Origin: RGIG1959 sp964564305 | GTDB taxonomy: Bacteria > Bacillota > Clostridia > Oscillospirales > Acutalibacteraceae | Reading direction: 5' to 3' | Length of the DNA: 18,189 nt | Assembly: GCA_964564305.1 (NCBI GenBank) | Contig: CAZMAM010000031.1 | Span: forward strand, 1-18,189 | Shown here: positions 13,160 to 18,189 of the stretch, piece after piece | How the letters are laid out: every line of letters begins with the position of its first letter | Position numbering within the stretch: position 1 is the first letter of the stretch | The notes under the pieces: generated by a model | Seen by the model: only the letters and a program-made list of their open reading frames with translations | The model's database searches: none | Told to the model about the DNA's origin: nothing | Position numbers and translations under genes: made by a program

Positions 13160-13804
13160 TCACAAATGTTGTACTTGTCGGACAAGTTCTGCGGGATCTT
13201 TTGCGGCAAACAAAGCGCTTCCGATAACCGCGATATCCGCTCCCGCCTTGGCGCAGGCGGGAGCGTTGTCCGCGTTAATGCCGCCGTCCAGCTGAATTTT
13301 TACCGAAAGGCCGAGACGGCGGATTTCTTTCTTTATCCGGCTGACTTTCGGGAGCATATCCGGCATAAACGCCTGCCCGCCGAATCCCGGTTCCACCGTC
13401 ATGACCAGAACCATGTCTATCAGCGGCAGAAAGGGGAATACGGTGCTTGCAGGGGTACCGGGTTTAAGCGTGACGGCGGGGGATTTTCCCATCGCGCGAA
13501 TACGCATAAGCGTATCCCGAACGGGCGCTTCACATTCCGCATGAATGTTGATAATATCCGCTCCGGCGCGGGCAAAATCATCCAGCAGAAGATCCGGTCG
13601 GGAAATCATTAAATGCACATCAAACGGCAGGGCTGTCAGCGGACGCAAGGAACGGATAATCGGCGCTCCGAATGTGAGATTGGGCACAAACCGGCCGTCC
13701 ATCACATCCAGATGAAGCATATCCGCCCCGCTTTTTTCCACCAAAGAAACGGCGTCCGCCATGCGGGAAAAATCGCAAGTCAGAATAGACGGTGATACTT
13801 GCAT
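13160..13804 (-). CDS. rpe: Ribulose-phosphate 3-epimerase
   Basis: Rpe interconverts ribulose 5-phosphate and xylulose 5-phosphate in the pentose phosphate pathway. The ATG at 13804 (MQVSPSILTCDFSRM) has GGGAGG 8 bases upstream; the frame extends 24 codons farther without support. The 214-residue TIM barrel shows HLDVMDGRFVPNLTFG, the metal- and base-carrying DVMDG, DVHLMI, VEPGFGGQ and DGGI motifs of the family. It starts 13 bases after the trkH stop and ends against the gtrA start, so translation of the four genes may be coupled. Rpe often neighbours rsgA or thiN in Firmicutes; here the potassium genes come first. Confidence 0.95.
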   Translation of the reverse strand: MQVSPSILTCDFSRMADAVSLVEKSGADMLHLDVMDGRFVPNLTFGAPIIRSLRPLTALPFDVHLMISRPDLLLDDFARAGADIINIHAECEAPVRDTLMRIRAMGKSPAVTLKPGTPASTVFPFLPLIDMVLVMTVEPGFGGQAFMPDMLPKVSRIKKEIRRLGLSVKIQLDGGINADNAPACAKAGADIAVIGSALFAAKDPAELVRQVQHL

Positions 13805-13817
13805 AATCCGTGCCTCC

Positions 13818-15263
13818 CTATGACCGGCGCGTCCAGGTAGAAGGAGCCAAAAGAAACAGTACCGGATACAGTTCAAGTCTGCCCAGCAGCATAGCCAGAG
13901 AAAGCAGGATTTTGGAAAATCCGGAATACCCCGCGTAATTTCCTGCGGGGCCGACGATGCCTAAACCCGGTCCCACGTTATTGAAACAGGAAACAGCGGC
14001 GGAAAGATTGGTTTCCAAATCAAACGGTTCAAAAGAGAGCAGAATAAAAATGCCACCCAGCAGCATCATATACAGCGCAAAGTAATTGGCGACTCCTCTT
14101 TGGGTTTCTTCCGGGACATTTTTCCCATCCAGCCTAACGGTGCTCACGCTGTTCGGCCGCAACAGCTTGCGCAGATTGGCGTGAATCATCTTAAACATCA
14201 AGACCAGCCGGGAAATTTTTAACCCGCCCGCCGTCGATCCGGCGCAAGCGCCGAAAAACATCAGCACAAACAGCAGCGAACGGGAAAGCCCGGGCCACAG
14301 ATTGAAATCGGCGGTAGAATAACCGGTGGTGGAGAGAACGGACATCACTTGAAAAGAAGACAGGCGAAGCGAATCGGCAAAAGAGTGATAAATCGGATAA
14401 ATGTTGGCGGTAATGACCGATATGGCAATTACCGCGATACCCAGATATACCCACAGTTCTTCGCTTTTGACAATGCTTTTTCCCCTTCTGGCCAGCAGGA
14501 GATAGTACAGATTGAAGTTGATTCCGAACAGCAGCATAAAAACGGTTATTGTCCACTGAATAAAAGGAGAAAAATCGCCGCAGCTGCTAGGGTAAATAGC
14601 GAATCCGCCCGTTCCGGCGGTGCCCAGTGCGTATACCGCGCTCTCAAAGGGAGACATGCCTCCAAAGCACAGCATCACCGCTTCCACCAAGGTCAGCGCG
14701 ATATAGATGAGATAAAGAATTTTCGCAGTATCCCGTGCCCGTGGAACCAGTTTACCGACAACGGGGCCGGGCATTTCCGCGCGCATAATATGAATGGATC
14801 GGGCGGACAAAGAGGGAACGATAGCCATACACAGCACCAAAATGCCCATTCCGCCGATCCAGTGCGTAAAACTCCGCCAAAAGAGCATTCCGTGAGATAG
14901 CCGGGAAGGATCCACCAAAATCGATGCGCCGGTCGTGGTAAAACCGCTGACGGTTTCAAAAAAAGCATCGATAAAAGAAGAAATTTCTCCGCTCAATGTA
15001 AACGGAACCGCTCCGAATACCGAAAGCAATACCCATGCCAGCGCTACCACCATAAATCCGTCCCGGGCATAGATAATACGTGTACGGGGTTTTGCGCATA
15101 CGGTGAGTACCGTTCCGAACAGGAGAGCGGTCGCAGCGGTAATCAAAAACCAAAGTGCGCCCTTTTCCCGGTACAACAGCGAAATAACAAGCGGCAATCC
15201 CAGCAGGGCCGCTTCCATTTGCATGATGCGGCCGAGGGTAAAGAGAATCATCCTGCGATTCAA
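13818..15263 (-). CDS. trkH: Potassium uptake protein TrkH/KtrB family, membrane subunit
   Basis: This is the K+-translocating channel subunit. Length is 481 residues, close to TrkH (about 480) and slightly above KtrB (about 450). Selectivity-filter-like segments appear in order: TTTGAS, GTAGTGGFAI, STTGYSTAD and NNVGPGLGIVG, the four pore loops of the Trk/Ktr/HKT family. The start is TTG at 15263 with GGGGGGA 8 bases upstream; ATG at 15251 is less well placed. The gene starts 17 bases after trkA ends, so the regulator and channel are made together. Confidence 0.93.
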   Translation of the reverse strand: MNRRMILFTLGRIMQMEAALLGLPLVISLLYREKGALWFLITAATALLFGTVLTVCAKPRTRIIYARDGFMVVALAWVLLSVFGAVPFTLSGEISSFIDAFFETVSGFTTTGASILVDPSRLSHGMLFWRSFTHWIGGMGILVLCMAIVPSLSARSIHIMRAEMPGPVVGKLVPRARDTAKILYLIYIALTLVEAVMLCFGGMSPFESAVYALGTAGTGGFAIYPSSCGDFSPFIQWTITVFMLLFGINFNLYYLLLARRGKSIVKSEELWVYLGIAVIAISVITANIYPIYHSFADSLRLSSFQVMSVLSTTGYSTADFNLWPGLSRSLLFVLMFFGACAGSTAGGLKISRLVLMFKMIHANLRKLLRPNSVSTVRLDGKNVPEETQRGVANYFALYMMLLGGIFILLSFEPFDLETNLSAAVSCFNNVGPGLGIVGPAGNYAGYSGFSKILLSLAMLLGRLELYPVLFLLAPSTWTRRS

Positions 15264-15280
15264 AACAGAGATCCCCCCTC

Positions 15281-16636
15281 TCAGACAATATCCGAAAGAT
15301 CCCGAATGCGCTGTCCCGCGGCAACCACAATGACCCGGTCTCCCGCGAAAATGAGATCGTCCCCCGAAGGGATAATGGATTTTCGATCCCGGAAGATAGC
15401 GGCAATCAGAATATCTTCGCGGATATTCAGTTCCTTTAAAGGAACTCCGGTGATTTTGGATTCTCCGTTGACGATAAATTCCAGCGCTTCCACCGCGCCG
15501 TCCATCAGCTTATACAGCGTTTCCACTTGGCTTTCCAGCGAGTTTTCCAAAGCTCTCGCATACCTGACCATAACGTCCGAAACAATGTTGCGCGGGGAAA
15601 TCTGGGTATCCAGCCCCAATTTATCCGCCATGGCACCAAGTTCATCGTTATTGACTTTGGCGATGACTTTCGGAACATTTTGAGAGGAAGCGAAAAAGCC
15701 TAAAAGGATATTTTCTTCATCCATGCCGGTCAGTGAGACAAAGGCGTCCATTGAGCGGATGCCTTCCTCCAGCAGAAGTTCTTGACCCGCGCCATTGCCT
15801 TGAATCACCACAGCCTTCGGAAGCGATTCGCACAGTTCACGGCAAACCGCCGGATTTTGCTCGATAATTTTCACTTTGCTTTCGGTACCCATCAGCATTT
15901 TGGACAGATAGTATGCGATGCGGCTTCCGCCCAAAATCATGACATCCCGAGCCTTTTTGCTGGGAATACCCATATTTTTGAACAGTTTGTGCAATTCGGA
16001 AAGCGAAGCGGCAACTTCGATTTTATCTCCCGCCTGCAAAATAAAATCCCCGCTGGGAATATGCACCTCGTCTCCCCGTTGCACCGCACATACCAGAAAT
16101 TTGGTGCCGAAACGTTCCCGCAGAGTTTTTAACTGTGTATTGACAAACGGAGAATCTTCCCGAAGGCGAAGCTCAATCACACTAAAATTGCGAAGGGAAA
16201 AAATCTCCATTTTTACGGCGGACGGAAATTTTAAAATGTTGAACAGTTCGTTTGCGGCGAGTAACTCGGGATTGATCGACATAGACAGCCCCAAATGCTG
16301 CCGCAGAAAAGACAGTGAGCGATCGTTATATTCCGGATTTCGAATTCGGGCAACGGTGTGGGAGGCGCCAAGTTTTCCCGCGATAAAACAGCTGAGCATA
16401 TTCAGTTCGTCCGAATCGGTTACCGCGATAAACAGTTCAGTCGTTTCCGCTCCCGCTTCCTTGAGAACCGAGCAATCCGCTCCGTTTCCGCAAACACCCA
16501 TAACATCGAAGGTATTGGTAATACTGTCTATCACAGCGGGATCGGTGTCGATGCCGAGCACATCGTGGCCCTCGGAAGATAAGCTGGAAAGCAGGGTGAT
16601 GCCGATTTTTCCGCAGCCGACAATGATAATTTTCAT
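15281..16636 (-). CDS. trkA: Trk system potassium uptake protein TrkA, two-RCK regulator
   Basis: TrkA is the cytosolic NAD(H)- or nucleotide-binding ring that gates TrkH. The ATG at 16636 (MKIIIVGCGKIGITLL) follows AAGGGGAT; 451 residues is a normal length for two tandem RCK modules. The first has GCGKIG (7-12) as GxGxxG and the acidic GIDTD at its second strand. A TrkA-C segment follows at about 140-215. The second (from about 230) has ILGGSRIAYYLSKML and KIIEQNP, with the final Gly-rich motif less perfect, followed by a second TrkA-C ending GDRVIVVAAGQRIRDLSDIV. A strong promoter is directly upstream. Confidence 0.94.
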   Translation of the reverse strand: MKIIIVGCGKIGITLLSSLSSEGHDVLGIDTDPAVIDSITNTFDVMGVCGNGADCSVLKEAGAETTELFIAVTDSDELNMLSCFIAGKLGASHTVARIRNPEYNDRSLSFLRQHLGLSMSINPELLAANELFNILKFPSAVKMEIFSLRNFSVIELRLREDSPFVNTQLKTLRERFGTKFLVCAVQRGDEVHIPSGDFILQAGDKIEVAASLSELHKLFKNMGIPSKKARDVMILGGSRIAYYLSKMLMGTESKVKIIEQNPAVCRELCESLPKAVVIQGNGAGQELLLEEGIRSMDAFVSLTGMDEENILLGFFASSQNVPKVIAKVNNDELGAMADKLGLDTQISPRNIVSDVMVRYARALENSLESQVETLYKLMDGAVEALEFIVNGESKITGVPLKELNIREDILIAAIFRDRKSIIPSGDDLIFAGDRVIVVAAGQRIRDLSDIV

Positions 16637-16681
16637 AAAATCCGTGATCCCCTTTTCACATCGTTCCAAACATCAACGGCA

Positions 16682-16710
16682 ATTATAGCAAAGTTGCCGC
16701 TTCGGTGCAA
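16682..16710 (-). promoter_or_regulatory. Promoter of trkA-trkH-rpe-gtrA operon
   Basis: On the minus strand TTGCAC (16705-16710) and TATAAT (16682-16687) are 17 bases apart. A start near 16675 leaves a leader of about 40 bases. Confidence 0.85.
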
Positions 16711-16818
16711 TCTTTTTCGGGTGCCCTGCGCGGTTTTATTTTATTCGGTTTTGTTTGATTCGGGGCAATCGTTTCTTGGCCATATTCCGTGCGGAACTTT
16801 TTGTTTGCGAAAAACCGG

Positions 16819-17553
16819 TTACCGGCTGATTTGTCCGGAAATCAGTTGAAACATGAGATAAACGTCTTCCAAATCCAATGCGCCGCCGTTGACGTTTGCG
16901 TGTGCTTGCTGTGCGGGAGTCAATGCGTAAGATCCGTTAACGTGAAGAAAGGCCATCATCACGTCGATCAGGCTGATTTTTCCGTCTAAATCGGTATCTC
17001 CATCCTGTTTCCATACGGGCGGAACAAGGCCGAGGACATGTTGTTCCACGGTGTAATCGATATCGTAATCTTTGGGCTTTCCATTGGCGTCAAAGGTATT
17101 TCCTTTATTGCCCCGCAACGGCGCGGCTTTCAGATTCAGTTTTGGGTTTTGTTCGCCGTTGAGCAAACGGAAGGTTACGCGAAACATCTCTCCGCCGGCG
17201 GTAATACCGGTGCGGTTGCCTGTCGCCGCAACAAAGCGAAAATCTCCGGGTTTAACCAGCCCGAAATGAACCATCATGGTACTCATTACCTTTTGGTTCA
17301 CGCGACACATATTTCCCGCGTAGGCATTCGAAACCAACTCCACCACAGCGGGATCATATGTCAAATCATAATTTCCGTTGACCATATAGGAATTTTCGCT
17401 GATGCGAACGGATACCTCAAAGGTTAGTCCCGCCCGCGCAGGCTTTGCACCCGATATGGTTAGAATCACCCGGTTTTCCGCTGCAACCGTCGGCATCAAA
17501 CAAGTAACTGCCGCCACAACCATCGCCAGAAAAATACACAGTTTCTTCCTCAC
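16819..17553 (-). CDS. Secreted cohesin-dockerin protein (scaffoldin-like adaptor), 244 aa
   Basis: A signal peptide (1-25, ending PTVAA) is followed by a cohesin-like domain (about 28-165), with VILTISGAKPARAGLTFEVSV and YMVNGNYDLTYDPAVVELVS as the first strands, GDFRFVAATG and EMFRVTFRLL as later ones. The C-terminus (about 183-240) is dockerin-like. Its first calcium loop is good (DTDLDGKISLID, 186-197); the second is weak (ANVNGGALDLED, 219-230), lacking the first Asp. A protein with one cohesin and one dockerin could act as an adaptor between cellulosome parts. The start is GTG at 17553 with AAGGA 7 bases upstream; the farther GTG at 17589 lies in the promoter. The weak second loop and short size make weaker or altered binding possible. 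Confidence 0.78.
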   Translation of the reverse strand: MRKKLCIFLAMVVAAVTCLMPTVAAENRVILTISGAKPARAGLTFEVSVRISENSYMVNGNYDLTYDPAVVELVSNAYAGNMCRVNQKVMSTMMVHFGLVKPGDFRFVAATGNRTGITAGGEMFRVTFRLLNGEQNPKLNLKAAPLRGNKGNTFDANGKPKDYDIDYTVEQHVLGLVPPVWKQDGDTDLDGKISLIDVMMAFLHVNGSYALTPAQQAHANVNGGALDLEDVYLMFQLISGQISR

Positions 17554-17579
17554 GGTTACATCCTTCTTTCGTGTTTCCA

Positions 17580-17608
17580 AGTATAACACCCTTTTTCGGC
17601 TCCGGCAA
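17580..17608 (-). promoter_or_regulatory. Promoter of the cohesin-dockerin gene
   Basis: On the minus strand TTGCCG (17603-17608) and TATACT (17580-17585) are 17 bases apart, giving a start near 17573 and a 20-base leader. The -35 box lies about 10 bases from the inner edge of half repeat D. Confidence 0.78.
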
Positions 17609-17617
17609 GTTGTTTTT

Positions 17618-17673
17618 GCCGAAAAATCCGCCTGCCGCTTTTCTGAACGACAATCTTTGTGCGGTGTAGCCTT
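17618..17673 (-). repeat. Dispersed repeat, copy D (half copy) upstream of the cohesin gene promoter
   Basis: The reverse complement reads AAGGCTACACCGCACAAAG, then ATTGTCGTTC and AGCGGCAGGCGGATTTTTCG, matching the outer half of copies A and F. Homology fades near 17618, where the promoter of the next gene begins. The inner half is absent. Confidence 0.7.
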
Positions 17674-17696
17674 AACTTTACTTTTGCCTGTTCTTG

Positions 17697-17712
17697 TGAT
17701 AAAATGTTATCA
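17697..17712. promoter_or_regulatory. Small dyad between repeats D and E
   Basis: TGATAA (17697-17702), AATG, TTATCA (17707-17712) form an operator-like dyad in the 47 bases that separate the two repeat copies. It may be a binding site or a fold in RNA; support is positional only. Confidence 0.25.
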
Positions 17713-17720
17713 AACAACTC

Positions 17721-17891
17721 AGGCAATATCGCACAAAGACCGGGCTTTGGCACAATACCTGCCCATCCGCGGGCATCTTTTTCGCCATTGAGCCAAAATC
17801 CTCGCGAATACCCAAGGCATCGCGGCGGTTTTTGTTTCATTCGACAAAAACCCGCTCCGCTTCACGCACGGCAATTTTATGCAGTATTGCC
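17721..17891 (-). repeat. Dispersed inverted-repeat element, copy E (171 bp), opposite orientation to A and C
   Basis: The plus-strand left end AGGCAATATCGCACAAAGA and right end TTTTATGCAGTATTGCC are related inverted repeats. The reverse complement contains TATTCGCGAGGATTTTGGCT (17791-17810), GTGCGTGAAGCG and AATGAAACAAAAACCGC, shared with copies A and B. A hairpin TGCCC-ATCCGC-GGGCA lies at 17760-17775. Outside it, 17892-18001 holds nothing I can support except the downstream flank of the transposase fragment. Confidence 0.78.
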
Positions 17892-18001
17892 ATAAAACAG
17901 AAACAGAGGGATAAGTTTGAAACAAATAAGTAGCGGATAGCCGAAAAAAGGCGCATAAATCCCCCTTACCCCCAAAATAATGCGGGCATAAGCAGGTCAT
18001 T

Positions 18002-18187
18002 TTAGGCGGTCACAGCAACATCATCCGTGATAGTATAGCCTCTTAAACGGAGCAAAGATAACGCCTGTGACTTCGTCAGGACTTTGGACTGTTTTACGGG
18101 TCTGTGTTCTAAAAAGCCAGCCGGGTTATAGGGTTCCAGTTTGCTGAGCATGTTCCAGATAGCGGTCAGGAGCATCCTGCAAATGGC
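18002..18187 (-). CDS. C-terminal fragment of a transposase, possibly IS110 family (continues beyond window)
   Basis: The frame is open from the right edge to TAA at 18002-18004, giving 61 residues: ICRMLLTAIWNMLSKLEPY, then RPVKQSKVLTKSQALSLL and RGYTITDDVAVTA. The short basic helix followed by a K-S-K-x-L-T block resembles the C-terminus of Clostridial IS110-type transposases, from memory only. The catalytic domain lies outside the window. If IS110 is right, a guide RNA could lie in its non-coding ends, but nothing here shows that. Confidence 0.5.
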   Translation of the reverse strand, partial: AICRMLLTAIWNMLSKLEPYNPAGFLEHRPVKQSKVLTKSQALSLLRLRGYTITDDVAVTA

Positions 18188-18189
18188 GA

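Noticed and set aside
16786..16830. A terminator after the cohesin gene (CCGG-TAA-CCGG followed by T5 on the minus strand)
   Set aside because: The stem is only 4 bp with a 3-base loop overlapping the stop codon region; too weak to list as a feature.
17719..18000. A 93-codon minus-strand frame starting at 18000
   Set aside because: It spans repeat copy E and non-coding flank, has no good ribosome binding site, and the sequence reads as non-protein.
1..18189. CRISPR arrays, rRNA genes and toxin-antitoxin pairs
   Set aside because: No regularly spaced direct repeats, no rRNA sequence and no small paired genes of known type were seen. The dispersed repeats are neither tandem nor evenly spaced.

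Overview
The window looks like a chromosomal piece of an anaerobic Firmicute of class Clostridia, probably an Oscillospiraceae/Ruminococcus-like gut bacterium. This is inferred from Gram-positive style ribosome binding sites, GTG and TTG starts, an L10 leader of Firmicute type, cohesin and dockerin modules, LRR_5 surface-protein repeats, and conjugative-element debris (Toprim/DUF3991 and TnpW-like) typical of gut Clostridia. No 16S rRNA or other species marker is present. Layout: (1) 1-2187 is a mosaic scar. The right half of an IS3-family element sits in a frameshifted Toprim/DUF3991 gene, followed by a small TnpW-like gene and then the 3' end of an LRR-dockerin surface protein gene that has lost its front. 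(2) 2266-6462 holds a lipoprotein with a predicted beta-helix (minus strand), a flavin reductase-like protein and the radical SAM protein HemW (both plus strand). (3) 6476-10508 is the minus-strand translation block: promoter, rpmG-secE-nusG-rplK-rplA, an internal promoter with an L10 leader and attenuator, then rplJ-rplL. rplL ends at a two-sided terminator against hemW, so rpoB does not follow it. (4) 10571-12337 holds tRNA-Ala(CGC) and tyrS, each with its own promoter and terminator on the plus strand. (5) 12315-16710 is a minus-strand unit with one clear promoter: trkA-trkH-rpe-gtrA-like. (6) 16819-17608 is a small secreted cohesin-dockerin protein with its own promoter. (7) The right edge holds the C-terminus of a second transposase. 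The least expected feature is a dispersed intergenic repeat that I cannot name. Three long copies (about 171-176 bp), one internally deleted copy (101 bp) and two half copies lie in this window. The outer ends are inverted repeats close to AAGGCAATACCGCACAAAG, and the interior keeps hairpins whose arms change together between copies. One copy forms most of the leader of the rpmG-secE-nusG-rplK-rplA operon, one lies between rplJ and rplL, one directly follows the flavin reductase stop codon, and the half copies abut the promoters of tyrS and the cohesin gene. It behaves like a MITE-type element or a mobile structured RNA module placed in transcribed spacers of essential genes.
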